DNA of 64,000 bases from Coffea arabica (lineage: Eukaryota; Streptophyta; Magnoliopsida; Gentianales; Rubiaceae): positions 15,377,557 through 15,441,556 of the forward strand of contig NC_092320.1 of NCBI RefSeq assembly GCF_036785885.1, written 5' to 3'. The notes under the pieces were generated by a model. That model was not told the DNA's origin and ran no database searches. It saw nothing but the letters and a program-made list of their open reading frames with translations. Made by a program: the position numbers and the translations under genes. Of the stretch, positions 1-11,459 are shown one piece after another. Position 1 is the first letter of the stretch; each line of letters starts with the position of its first letter.

Positions 1-1739
1 TTAAGGAGTCTTGCTTACAATATTATTATTTTTTTATTCTCTCAGTCATTCGTTTTATCATCATACATTATATCACAAAAAATCCTACACTATTATTCTC
101 ACAAAATTTTTTTAAATAACTACCAATCCAAAATTCCAACTGCAGAAATATATGTTTCACCAAGGATCCAAAACAGTTATGTTGAAAATGCTACGAGGAA
201 ATGGATTCCAAATTGAAGTAAATTTTTATGCTTTAATGGAGGGACTCAAATTTTATTGACTTTACCCAAAAAAAAAAAGATAAAAAATTGAAGAATTTAA
301 AAAAAAATTAGCATGAGTATTCATTTGGAGAAATACTACTTGTTAAGAATGCAAGATATGAGTAAACTTATGAATTGCATTCCAGGTTAATAAAGCACGT
401 TGACAGTAAAAAGTTTTTCAAGTGAAAATTTAGGCTGATTTTACCTTAAAAAACCAAAAAAAGGGGAAAAAAAATAAAACAGGCTGATTTAATGAATTTT
501 AGCAAAGATGCAAAAGAGAGTGGGGCCATATCAAGATTGTTCTATTGTACATCCGTAAATGGGCACGTGATCTCAGTCAATGACCCAGGCGATAACCAGT
601 GATTCTCCCCTGCTGACCCCAAAATCACATGAGTTATTATTATAAAAAAAAAAAAAGAAAATTTAAGAAATGTGCCAAGAAACTTCTTTAGGTAAAATTT
701 TCATTATGTGAAAATATTTGTGGTAAGTGAAAGTGGTCTGTATTTATCTTGAAAACTCCTCCATTTTGCTTTTGGATTAATACACGGATTAAGTGAGGAG
801 GTTTATTCTTTTTTCCTGTACAGCAAAGCCTTTTTTAGTGTGTTCTCATCAAGAAAACTTGAATGGTTAAATACACCTAGAAAATTAACTAGTAGAAGAA
901 ATAGAAAATCCTTAATCATTACTTTAATTGCATCAATGGTCTGAAAACCGACCTTTTTACTTTGGTACACTAATGTTCATGGTTTGGGGGGTCACTGATC
1001 ACATTTATGATTTACTTTTACCGTGGTCATGGTTTCAGTACACTAATGTTAACGTTTGAATAGAGGATTATTTGAAATAATTATTGTAACACGTTTTAGG
1101 ACTTGATGTATGTGAAATAAATATATTATTAAAAAAGATATAAAAAAAAGTTATTCCAAATTGTGTTTGTAACGTAAGTAAAATATTATTTGAGATAAAA
1201 ATGTTATCCAAACACATTTTGTTTTGTTTGAATTGTAATTTTTTAAAAAGAATTTTATAATTTTATAAATATATTTTTCAATCATCTTTTTGTTTCACAT
1301 ACATAAAATCGTTACAGTATATTTTCCTATAAAACTTTTATATAAAAACAATCCAAATGGGATATATAATTTCTCATAGTCCTTAAAATAACAAAACATC
1401 TTTTAGCAGGCTCTAGAAGTAAAAATTTAACACCTTTTTCTTTTGGCACACAAGAGGTGACTTTCTGAGCCAGCGTCACATTGATCATTGATGTCAAGCT
1501 CAAGCACCACGCCTTTTCCTTTCTTTTTTCTCTTTCCCTCTCTTTTATTTCTGCCAGATATGTGCTTTCATTTTTTGTTTTTCTCCTTTTTTCCCCCCTC
1601 AATCAGTTGTGTTTTATTTTACCTTCATCAATACCTCTACCATAATTTTCCCAAACAGCCCATAAGAATCCCCTAAATGCTAAATATCCTTACCCCACTT
1701 GCAACTATACTAGTAGTAGTATCCCACATCCATATTTTT
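1..1739. other. Intergenic DNA upstream of the AT-hook gene
   Basis: AT-rich, with several A/T homopolymers. I see no convincing coding region: the short open frames at 1327-1602 and 1488-1676 are low-complexity and have no recognisable domain. It holds one copy of a miniature transposon family (about 1225-1358). The stretch 1500-1740 becomes pyrimidine-rich on the plus strand, which fits the promoter and leader of the gene that follows. Confidence 0.5.
1225..1358. mobile_element. MITE, CAATCCAAA-ended family, copy 1 (degenerate)
   Basis: The ends are a TGTTTGAATTG-like left arm and an inverted AACAATCCAAA right arm. Inside is the family hallmark, a motif close to CATACATAAAATCGTTACAG. The same core recurs at 4678-4813, 18996-19118 and, inverted, at 22844-22978. 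No coding capacity. This copy is the most diverged of the four, and no target-site duplication is clear. Confidence 0.55.
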
Positions 1740-1852
1740 CTTCTCTTCTCCTCTTCACTTCACTTGTTTTTTGTTTGCAGTCTTCTCTACCTTTGCCTCC
1801 CTTCTCTGCCTCACAGCTTCTCTCCCTTGCCTGAACTTCTTAACCTCAAATG
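1740..1852 (+). other. Probable 5'-UTR exon of the AT-hook gene, followed by an intron (1853-2817)
   Basis: The plus strand is rich in CT, typical of plant leaders. It ends at an AATG|GTGAGG donor-like site. A matching acceptor, TTTTTCCGGGCAG, ends at 2817, and the coding ATG follows at 2875. The intron would be about 965 bp, T-rich, with no sensible reading frame. If this splicing is used, a six-codon upstream ORF starting at 1850 spans the junction and stops before the main ATG. This is inference from splice motifs only. Confidence 0.45.
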
Positions 1853-2874
1853 GTGAGGATTATTAACCTCATCAAATCTCAATCCAGTTCTTGAATCATT
1901 CCTCACTTTTGATTGTTTTTTGATCTGGGCTTTTACTATTTCTCTGTCAGATCAAAGCCTTTTCATTTTCTTATCAGTTGAACAATTTCTTGTTGCTTCT
2001 TTACTTTGTTTACTTTTGCACATAGGAAAACCCATCTCGATTTTGGTTTTCTTTGATTGGAATTGTGATAAAGATGTGCTGAAAAAAGAGGGTTTTGGTT
2101 GAAGATGCAAATGGTGGCTGTTTCCGTTTCTTATGAGGTCTGCTTCAGTTGGTATGTTTCATTCTGTATGAAAGGTTGTGCAATGGATTTATTGGAAAGA
2201 TTTGATCTTTTTCAGTTTGTTTGGGTGGTCTGTTTTGAGCTTCAAAGATTCCATTTTGATTGTTTTCAAGCATGTTTAAGTAAAGCAGTCTTAAGTTCTT
2301 TTGTTGTATGGTTGCTATGCAGACTTTGTTTTTCTCAGTATGTGGTTTCAATCATAGGATGATCTGCTTTTTGTCTTGGATGTTATTGTTGTATTGGATT
2401 GATTATGTAGTGATTTTCTTGAAACTGCCATTGGCTTGTTTTCTTTAGGCTCTGAAGTTTCGGATTTACAGCTTTGCTTATTAGTTAGGCGCTATTTTAT
2501 AACATCCGAATACACATGATGCTTTTACACTAAGTAGTCAAAGTTCCAACCTTTATGTGTTTCCTGGGCATGAGAGCAAATATGGATTTGTATGCTTGCC
2601 AGGAAACAGAGCTTTTTGGGTTTTCTTATAGTCGTTTGCTTATTGGTGAATCTGAGGAGATATCCGTTTCCAAGATTTATTTTTGGTTCGTTTTCTAGTG
2701 TGTGGTTATATTTGTTGAGTTATTGTGATTGATCCTTCTCAGTATTTATAGTTTCAATAGAAAGTCGTGAAATTTGTTGAGTTGTTTGAAGTTATCTGAT
2801 TTTCTTTTTCCGGGCAGGTTCTTCTGCAGAGATAATTAATTTTTGCCGAAGTTTTTTTTTGCTTTTTCTGAAAA

Positions 2875-3297
2875 ATGGGTAGAGGGAGAGGAAAGGGTAA
2901 GAAACAATTGAGTATTGCTGCTCGTGAAGATGCCGGAAGTGGTGAGGAGGAGAAATTACCGGTGAGGAGAAGGGGAAGGCCACAGAAACCACTGAAGGAT
3001 GACATTGAGGAAGATGAAGATGTTGAGAAGATAGAAGAAGAAGAAGAAGACAGTGAAAGTGCAAAGAGCTCTGTTTTAAATAAAGATAGTAAGAATCAAC
3101 CCGCCGTTGAGAATGGCCGGAAGAGGAAAAGGGCCTCGCAAGTCAAGGAAAACTTAGATTCTATCAAAGAGGAAAATGGTGTGGGAAACAAGACTAACAC
3201 TAATGAAGCAGTGAAGTCTGTTGGATTCAGACAGAATGGCAGCAGAAGAAAGAACAAGCCTCGTCGGGCTGCTGAAGTTGGTGTGGAGTGCAGATGA
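2875..3297 (+). CDS. Small AT-hook nuclear protein (140 aa)
   Basis: A single-exon frame of 140 codons. Residues 31-39 (RRRGRPQKP) form a canonical AT-hook, the short motif that binds the minor groove of AT-rich DNA. The N-terminus MGRGRGKGKK is a second basic patch, residues 44-62 are strongly acidic, and basic clusters at 81-86 (GRKRKR) and 123-131 look like nuclear localisation signals. The protein appears disordered, has no enzyme domain or membrane segment, and probably acts in chromatin or transcription. The ATG chosen is the first one after the proposed 5'-UTR intron acceptor. The frame ends at a TGA that overlaps a strong hairpin. It is probably a real conserved plant gene, but I cannot name an orthologue. 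Confidence 0.75.
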   Translation: MGRGRGKGKKQLSIAAREDAGSGEEEKLPVRRRGRPQKPLKDDIEEDEDVEKIEEEEEDSESAKSSVLNKDSKNQPAVENGRKRKRASQVKENLDSIKEENGVGNKTNTNEAVKSVGFRQNGSRRKNKPRRAAEVGVECR

Positions 3298-3329
3298 ATT
3301 TTGTGCTCATTATTGGAGAGCACAAAATT
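3297..3329 (+). other. Hairpin overlapping the stop codon of the AT-hook gene
   Basis: A perfect 12-bp inverted repeat (AATTTTGTGCTC / GAGCACAAAATT) with a 9-nt loop. Its first base is the last base of the TGA stop. In the mRNA it would form a stem-loop right at the start of the 3' UTR. Confidence 0.7.
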
Positions 3330-4677
3330 TGGCTTTCCATTTTATTTTGCCATTTGTCTCGTATTTTGTTGTGTTTGATAGTCTCAACTGAAAATTTTAT
3401 TATCAATCAATATTCTGTGATGATATCAAGAAGCCTTTGGTTTTACCAATTACCAGATCATCATGTCAGATATGTTGTCTAATCTTTTCCTTTTGCACTT
3501 GAAGTCTGAAGCAAGCTGAATCCAACGTAGGTGCAAGTTCTTCTGTGATGGCAATTTGTTTTGGCATGGTTTAAGTAGCTTCTTTTGGTTTAGCATCCCT
3601 TGTATAATCTTCTTGAAGCCTGCTCATTGCTTTGCTCGACACGTTTGTGTACAGCAATGAAGCATGTATGAAAAAATTCCAGGTGGTTGGCTATTAAAAA
3701 AAAAAAAAGGAAGATTATTGCCATAGGTTCAGGTGCAAACGACTCTATGAGTGCAGAGATTCTCCTGCCTGGAGATATCAGGTAAAGTACAAGAAGATCT
3801 TTGCTCTTTCTGGCCAATATTTCTGTTTCAAGATTGACTAAACTGCAGAAGAACTTGGGAGATTTGCCCCAGTGGAGATTTCAGGTAACATACAAGTGTT
3901 CTTCCTGTTTGTTACTTCAGATAACTTAATTGCAAGGCTCACTTTAGTTGTTTGATTTAGAGACCTTGAGGTTCTTTGGCTTTTTTGATATATGAATTTT
4001 TGACCTTTCATGATGTCAGTGACACAGTCTGTACAGTCACCGATGCTTGCTTGTGATATAGGAAAAAAATTATTTTGAAGCTCGGTCTTCCTACAGTGCA
4101 AATTGTTCAATCATATAGTTTGTGCTGGGACATTTTGCATGAAATGAGATGGTACAAAATAAAGGCTTGGGGAAAATGGATGAAGTTCTATTTGCATCTT
4201 CTCTCTGGATTTTTTTGGCTGCATTGATGTTTTTGGCTAATATTGTACAGGTACTAAGTTCTACACACGAAACATTGTGAAAAGATTGGTTTTCTCTCAT
4301 TGAACAATTTGAATCTGTTTTCACGTATGCAGGCATGTCTAGATAGCTGCACATGCGTGCGGAACCATTGTGCCTCGTATTCTTTTCTTGCTGCAGTTTG
4401 TTGCAGCAAATGAAGGATATTAAGGTACTTCACTGCTTTGCAAAAGTTTGCAGATGGATTTATTAGTTATTAGTGGGATGATAATCAGTAGTCTGATCTA
4501 TTGAGGAATCATTTCTTGCATCTGTTTGAACCACAAATCTGTTGCATGAGGAATTGGCATGCTAGAGTTTTTATTACAAACCTGCATAATTGGTTAAGGT
4601 GAAAGGAAGATTTCAGGATACATGGTTCAGTTACTCAGCCATTGGCAACAAAGCTAAGCACAAGCAGACTCAGGCTT
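3330..4677. other. 3' flank of the AT-hook gene, no coding region recognised
   Basis: Probably 3' UTR and then intergenic DNA. It contains two weakly similar stretches ending in AGATATCAGGTAA and AGATTTCAGGTAA (near 3780 and 3885) that look like splice donors, so further non-coding exons are possible. The part at about 4283-4425 recurs at 29441-29575, which places the left edge of one duplicated block here. Confidence 0.45.
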
Positions 4678-4813
4678 GTTTGGATTGCCATTTTCTATCG
4701 AAAAATGGCCTTGTTTTCCGTGAACACATTTCCCTATCACCTTTTTATCTTACATACATCAAATCGCTATAGTAATTTTCCAACGAAAAATTCATGAAAA
4801 ATGCAATCCAAAC
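4678..4813. mobile_element. MITE, CAATCCAAA-ended family, copy 2
   Basis: Perfect 11-bp terminal inverted repeats GTTTGGATTGC / GCAATCCAAAC enclose 136 bp. The interior carries CATACATCAAATCGCTATAG followed by TAATTTTCC, the family core. No coding capacity. Non-autonomous; the parent transposase type is not visible from the sequence. Confidence 0.75.
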
Positions 4814-7160
4814 GCAACCAAATTTCTCATGAATTGTACTTGTAATTCTTATCGAATGGGGTTGATTGTCAAGTCCCCTTGGTCAAATTTCATTTCATCT
4901 GAGTGCCTTCCAATCTATAGGCATTTAACTCTCCCTCCTGTTTAATTTTCAAAAATTGAGCCTAAATGTTCAACCTATTCTGACAATCCTATCAAGGAAG
5001 TTGCTCGGATATGAATTGATGGGAGGGGTCAAAAGGCGGAGTTGTGTTTTGGTTTGTTTTGGTTTAGTGGGCGGTTGGGCCTTCCGAATGACCAGAACGT
5101 CAAAAGGCCTCATTGTCTTTTGTCCTTTTTTGGGGATTAGCATCAATCATTGGGGGCCTTTAACTCTTTTACTGACAATTTCACCAAAGGAACTTGACTA
5201 TTATGATACCCATTATTGTCTTTTTCCTTTTTCTTTAATTTTTTTTTTTTTGAAAAAATAAATCCCTGGTTGCCAAGCTGGGATGCATAACCAAGTTGGT
5301 CCGGTCCCTTGTAAGTTTTCAAGGATTAGGTGACCAGAAGAAGGGGTTCTTGACAACCATAATCTTTGGTAAATAAGGAAATGTAGTAAGAGTGTGGAAG
5401 TAGGATTGTGGACCAGAGAAAAGTAAAACACTAAATTTAGACTTGTGGCCAGCCAGGGCAGGCGTCTGGAAGTTGGTTTTTCCTGCAAAACAGATAACCG
5501 CAGTAAGAAATTGGAAACAATAATTATTTTGATGACTACATTGTCTAAATTAAAAAAGGTCGAATCATTTCTTCCCCAAAAAGAGAAGTCTGTGTTTGAT
5601 AGAAAATAAATCCAATACTTTTGTTGGATTATTGATCACAAAATTTTTTTTTTTTTTTTGGTTTTTTATGGAGAAGACAATCCTATGTAATTCAAAAAGG
5701 AAGTGTAGACGAAGGAATGGACATTTTAAAATTGAAAGGGGGCAAAGTGATTAAGGAATGAAGTTTACAGAATTGAGGGGACAGGGGGCGAATAAGATAC
5801 AAAATTGAAAATATTCTTTAATATCAAGCCTTTTGTGCAATTTTTCAAAATTTTAGGGAGGAGTGGGTAATTGCCTACCTACCCTCATGTGTGCATACCT
5901 CCGCGTATATTCAAAGTGCTGACAATATGATTAACATTGGTTTTGAAATTTAAGCTCTTTTTACACAATTTATGAGTTAAAAAAAAAATTTGTGATTAGT
6001 TTACCCAAATCATTTAGAGTCCACAAAAAGGTGCTGAAAAATTGACCAAACAAGGAATCACAAAATCAAAAAGAAAAAGAAAAAACGCACGCGATTTTAT
6101 GCACGGAATTCAATTATTCACCGCGTTGCAACCTAGACTTTGGTGAGGGGGTTAACATTTACCGACGCCAGTGTGGTAATTGTTGTTCCTTCCGTTCCGT
6201 TGTTACTATTTGCTTTCTTCGGAATTGGAGGTGGTGTTTCTGAATATGAAATAGCTTTTATTGAATTTGGAAAAAAGAAAAAATGTTTCCAAAAAAAGAC
6301 TTTTTTTAAAATTTTTTTCTCTCACACTCCTCTCCACACCCTTCCTCCCAAAAGCTAGAAGCAAGATTTGAATCCTGAATCCGACCGCGACGAAAAGTCT
6401 AAGAGCTCTCTCCTTATACATGCGATATTAGATTGACCAAAAATTTAAAGTCTCATTAGTTTTATATATACAAATTTGAAAAAAAAAATTATGCTATATA
6501 TCATGGTTGTTTTGTATATATAATAACATCATGCTTACTCAAATTTTAAGTTTTACCAATAATTAAAGTATTATTCGTGAAGTACAATAGCAAAAAGATT
6601 ATTACGTGTTTTGTATGATTAACGAAAAAGTATGAATATCTTTCAAGGATTAACGTTTTATCCACTGAAAATGTAGTGATTTTTTTATACTAACATGATT
6701 TGGATTCCAAATTTGAATTCTTGTTATATGACAAATGTATTTCAGAGTGTTTTATATGAAATACAAAAAAAAAAAAATTTAATTATGCATAGGAACTTGT
6801 ATTATACGTGCGTAATACAAATTTGTTACTAACTGAGCTATCTAGGGCATCCACGTGATGGGTTTAAAGCTGTTGTTGTAGAAAAAAAGTGTGAAAAAAA
6901 TTCTTTAATTAAAAATACAATATGTATTGAATTACAGTACAACTCTTATTAGACAAATTACACCAAGAAACCTGCAAACTATAAGCTGAGTGAAAATGAT
7001 GGTTATGATACACATAATTAATACAAGTCCAAGTATAGTAACTGGAGACTCGACTTTTGACGGAAAAAAAAAAAAAATTGATCGTACACCAAGACACATA
7101 ATTAATGGCAAATGTTTGGTAGTATCACATTCCCGCAGTGAATAAATCTTGCCCGTCAAA
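4814..7160. repeat. Duplicated intergenic blocks left of NLR copy A
   Basis: No gene seen. Three pieces recur elsewhere: about 4840-5215 (like 12280-12370 and 40525-40620), 5270-5510 (like 29850-30055 plus 30625-30690) and 5510-6850 (like 22740-24240, with its right part also near 49570-50060). The short frames here (4956-5261, 6140-6358) are not conserved between the copies, which argues against coding. The blocks are spacers of the NLR array that were copied along with the genes. Confidence 0.6.
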
Positions 7161-7166
7161 TTGATC

Positions 7167-7420
7167 CTAACTGCACAAGTGAAATCAATTAGGATCAGTT
7201 TTAAGTACTATATAGGGCTTACTGAGTCAAATAAATGTTCCTAAAATCAGAGATATGCAACTTGTGACTTTGTAAGCATGGTGTGGTTGAATATAAGGTC
7301 ATTCATCATTGGTTGAATGATAAATTGAAATAAAATTCCAGAGAGAAACTATAATTGATTAAGGATAAATTAAAGTAAAATTCCAGAATGAAACTAGAAA
7401 TGTTGACAAGAGCCAGATAC
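7167..7420 (-). other. Probable 3'-UTR intron of NLR copy A
   Basis: On the minus strand, 18 nt after the stop, comes GATCAG|GTATCTGG, a strong donor. About 254 bp further on is a TTAG|GATCAATTTGACGGGC acceptor. All four minus-strand copies keep the donor at nearly the same distance from the stop and keep the acceptor sequence (near 13964, 24628 and 50396 in B, C and D). Conservation of both sites supports a real intron. It is close enough to the stop that it should not trigger nonsense-mediated decay. Confidence 0.5.
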
Positions 7421-7438
7421 CTGATCAACAATGCTCAG

Positions 7439-10400
7439 TTACAATGAAACATTACGGACACTAATGGTGGGTATGTGGGAGACTTTGTCAAAATCCTGTC
7501 CCTGATCTTCATGACCATTTGCTGCTTGGATCCTATCTGTGAATTTCTTTGGCATCCGCACAATGTTCAACTCTTTCAGAGTTTTAACGACTTTCAATCC
7601 ATTCGGAACCATCTCCAGCTTTGGGCAATATACAATCGTCAAGGCCGAAAGGTTGGGCATGGCTCCTTCATCAACATTCCACTTCTCTAAGTTATGTAGA
7701 CCTTCAAAACGAAGATATCTAAGTTGGCCAAAACCCGTTGCCTTGCACCTCATTTCTTTGCCGAGAAAAGATCTATATTGCAAGTGAAGTGACCGCAGAT
7801 TAGGAAGCCTTTCCAGTGTCTCCATGGGATCATCCTCTATCTCGAGACTGGATAGCTTCAATTTAAGAAGGCTTGCATACATGTACTGGGCTTCGTACCG
7901 TGGAAAATTGTCCATGGGACAACTTACCTCTAAGCCTTGAAGATTGCGACGAGAGAAACACTGACCAACAACATCCGACACTTTCTTCTTGATTGAGGCG
8001 GCAGTGGCTGCTGAATCTTTGTCAGAGTAAATACGTAGAGATGTGCAACCCACGTGGTCTGAGTTTGACATTAATCTATGGATTTCTGTGGGAAAGTCCT
8101 CATCAAGGTCATCTAACCACACCACGGCCGATAGTACTCGAAGGTTCCTCAACGTGGATATGTCTTGAGATGAGCAAGTCGGAGGACAGAAGTTTCCTAG
8201 GATCTCAAGCTTGTCCAATCCCTTGACTCGCAATTTCCTGCAGAACAAGTTCAACTTAAACTTGCCCAGAAATTCCATATCTTGCCTGTAGTTTTCCGGA
8301 AGATACAAGTGCCTAAGCTGTCTCATCTTCCACAGCACATTGGGTATTCTAAGCACTCTGGCATGCCGTAAATCAAGTGTTGCAAGTTCTGTAAGTTGCC
8401 CAAGGATGATGGCAAACAGTGGAAAACTGAACTTCTCAAACTCAAGTATCGCAGGTGGATCAGCTCCCCAATAGCTGTTGGGAGCCTCGAGTGATCTGCT
8501 ACTAAGATAAGTACACTTTTCAGTATTTGATCTCCAGACAACGCAGGACAGAGCCCTTCAATGGCCAACACTCTGAGCATTTTGAACCGATTGAATTGAG
8601 ACTTCATTTTCTTAGTAAGACGCCCTTCATAACCTTCATTACCTGAGACCAACAAGGCAAGTGACCTCAGGTGCCTAGTATTTCTCTTCTCAGCTGGAGG
8701 GAAATATTTCCTTGCACCCTCCTTAGAAAAATGGACAGCTAGACGGTAAACTTGTGAGTGATCATTATTGCCATGCTCATTGAGAATTCCATCATGATAA
8801 TAGCTTATGGATAACAAGAAATTCTCTTCTTTGGCCTTGAGCAAACTTAGGTCTCTCATTAAGTCATGAAGGCGACACGATGCGAATGATCTTCCAACGG
8901 AGGACGGCATCACATCATCATCATCAGGGGCTTTACCTTGAACCATGCACCGTGTTACTAATTCTCCCAGGTATCTTTCTGCTACATCCATCATTGATTC
9001 TTCACCAATCTGATCTTTTGTTGATATTATACCTTCTGCAATCCATAACTGGTACAATGCCTCTGTGTCTATGTCAGAGTCTTCTTCATATCTACTCAAG
9101 TAAAGGAAGCAAGGCTTCAACTTGTAGGGCAAGTCATTGTAGCTTAAAGCTAGTATCTTGTGCAGATTTCCTTCTTCTTTGATCAAGTTGTTTCCTCTTC
9201 CAAGATGAGCTTTAATGTTTCTATTGACAGTCGCCCACTCATTCAGGTCCTTCTTGGTGGCAAGAGTTCCGCTGAGTACTATCACAGCCAATGGAAGACC
9301 CCCACATGCTTTCACCATTTCCTTCCCTAAGTTTTTCAATTTTTTTAAATCTTCATGTTCTGTCAAAGAGAGATGATGAGTAGTTCTGTTAGTCTTATTA
9401 CTTAATAGACAGAAGTGTCGAGTTGCTCAATGTATGTGCAGTACATTGAATTAACAATTTAACATTTCTGTTTAGCATCATGAATATATGTGTGTGTATA
9501 TATAAGAAACTCTGAGAAAAATTGAAACTTCTCCATTGAGAAACAAAAAATAAGAAACTTTGAGAAAAATTGAGCCAATTCCATTGAGGAAAGATCATCT
9601 GTTGTTGTTTTTGTTTAGTCAATAAAATTTGGAGCAGAAGACATGTAAAGGGATGTTTATACTTTCGGGTGAAACAGAGGATTTGCCTGTGTTTCGGGAA
9701 TTTGTCTCTTCGTGTGCATTGTGTCGTTAAATCAATAAAAGTTGTGAGCTTAACAAAAAGGGGGCAAAAAGAAAAAAAGAGTATAGCCCCAAAAGAGGGG
9801 AAAATACTTAACCACTCTTTATAGTCCAATTAATTATGAACTGCTCATCAACCACTCACATTTCGGGTGAAAAAAAGGATTTGCCTGTCAGATTTACTCA
9901 AGTTGCGTTTTATTATACACCGCTGTTCATAAGAAACCCAAAAAAAAAAAAAAAACTTTACTCTATGCTCTAATATTTCTTGTTTGACTCATATCAATAT
10001 TCGTCTTGCCTTCTCTTGCCTTTGGCTTTTAGAGGCAGTAAAATTAAAATTGCATGGCATTGTAATTCCTCTAGTAGTTTCTTTTCATTATTTTTTTTTT
10101 ATTAAAGGTCAACAATATATACATACACCTACACTATAGTAAAGGGGGGGCAGATCAAATTGGGAGAACTAAACCACCTCCCATTCCACAAATATCTTTA
10201 AGTTTTAGTGGCCGCTAACCATTCAAGGGACTGTTTACTAGTTTCTTTTCTTTGATTACCGTGTACTAATAAGTAATAAGGATAGCCACAACAAACAAAC
10301 CCTCAAGATCTACAGTTTATCATCCCTTGATCAAGTAAAAAAGGCCCAATTTAGCAAAATAATAAAAATAAAAAATAAAAAGTGTTTTAAGAAGTCATGT

Positions 10401-11450
10401 ACCTCCATGAAACCTGCCCCGTAAAGCTTTCCTCTGTAGCAGCTGCCAACTTTCGTCCTCACTTAAAAAGCGCGGTTCGTGGTGAAAACCACTGGGATCA
10501 ATATGCAAAGCCACGTCTTTATTGCGAGATGTAACTAAGATCTTGCTTCCGTCGTTTCTAATTGGAAATGCTTGCTTTATACATTCCCATGGTTCTGTGG
10601 CCCAAATGTCATCAAGAACCACAAGACATTTCTTGTTTTGCAGGATTTGAAAAAGTTGCCTGACGAGCTCCTCATCCCTCCACTCCAGTATCTCTTCTCT
10701 CTTTTCTGGGATCAGGCTTAGCAAGATCCTTTGCAAAATGTCTTCCTTTTGCCACTTTTGCGAGACACATACCCAAGCAAGACCATCAAAGCAGCGCCTC
10801 AGTTCAGGGTGATTGTATACCTTTCTGGCAAGAGTTGTCTTTCCCAAGCCACCCATCCCACAGATGGAGACAACTCTAAAGTGTTGATCGATCTCATGAT
10901 CATGATCGCTTCCCCTCAACAGATGCTTTACCAGCATCTCAACATCATCCTCCAATCCAACAAAGTCATCCTCGACAACATGGGAATATGTCCGCCTCAA
11001 TTGTTGATGCGATGAACTTGCGCCATCCTGTCTTTCCATCACAGCTGCGATCCCATATTCCTGGAAACTTTTGGTGAGATCAGAGATTTTCGTTTTCAGA
11101 GTCTGAATACCCGTTCCTGTGGTGTGCCTAGGAAAGCACTCATTCAGGATACCAACACATCTCTTTGTGGTGCCTCTAACGCCTTTCCTCCTTCGGGACG
11201 CGACTTTGAAAGCATATCTTTCAATCAAGTCATCGGCCTCATAAGCTAGATCTCTAGCTTGTGAAATCCACACCTTGATCCTTTCCTCCTCATGCTGCCT
11301 TGCATCTGCATCTTTTAAGAACGATTGTATCCGCTTTAGCTCTAGTTGAAGTTGCTCCACTTGGTCCCTCACCCCTTGTAAGAACTTCGTTTCTTCAATC
11401 AACAGGTTGCCAATTGTTTCCGCAGCAAAACTGACAACGGCCTCAGCCAT
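7439..11450 (-). pseudogene. NLR copy A: CC-NB-ARC-LRR (RPP13/RPP8-like), frameshifted
   Basis: Exon 1 is 11450-10403, the intron 10402-9360 (GGAG|GTACAT donor, TTGACAG|AACATG acceptor) and exon 2 9359-7439. Exon 1 encodes an Rx-type coiled coil (residues 1-130, EADDLIE at 71-77 in place of EDVID), the P-loop GMGGLGKTT at 198-206, RNBS-A FDGLAWVCVSQ, kinase-2 LVVLDDIW at 276-283 and RNBS-B GSKILVTSR. Exon 2 adds GLPLA at about 370-374, an MHD-position LHD at about 513-515, and LRRs. Members of this family are cytosolic ATP-binding immune receptors that sense pathogen effectors. In copies B, C and D the exon 2 frame is continuous. Here one base is missing near 8380/8381, which puts a stop within about 20 codons and removes most of the LRRs. 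A sequencing error is the alternative. Everything else is intact, so the break is recent. Confidence 0.85.
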
Positions 11451-11459
11451 TTTTGCTAG

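Noticed and set aside
8880-9182. Plus-strand frame of 100 aa, with near-identical frames at 15522, 26383 and 52104
   Set aside because: They are antisense shadows of NLR exon 2; they recur only because the genes recur.
10731-11015. Plus-strand frame of 94 aa, repeated at 19890 and 55802
   Set aside because: Antisense shadow of NB-ARC exon 1.
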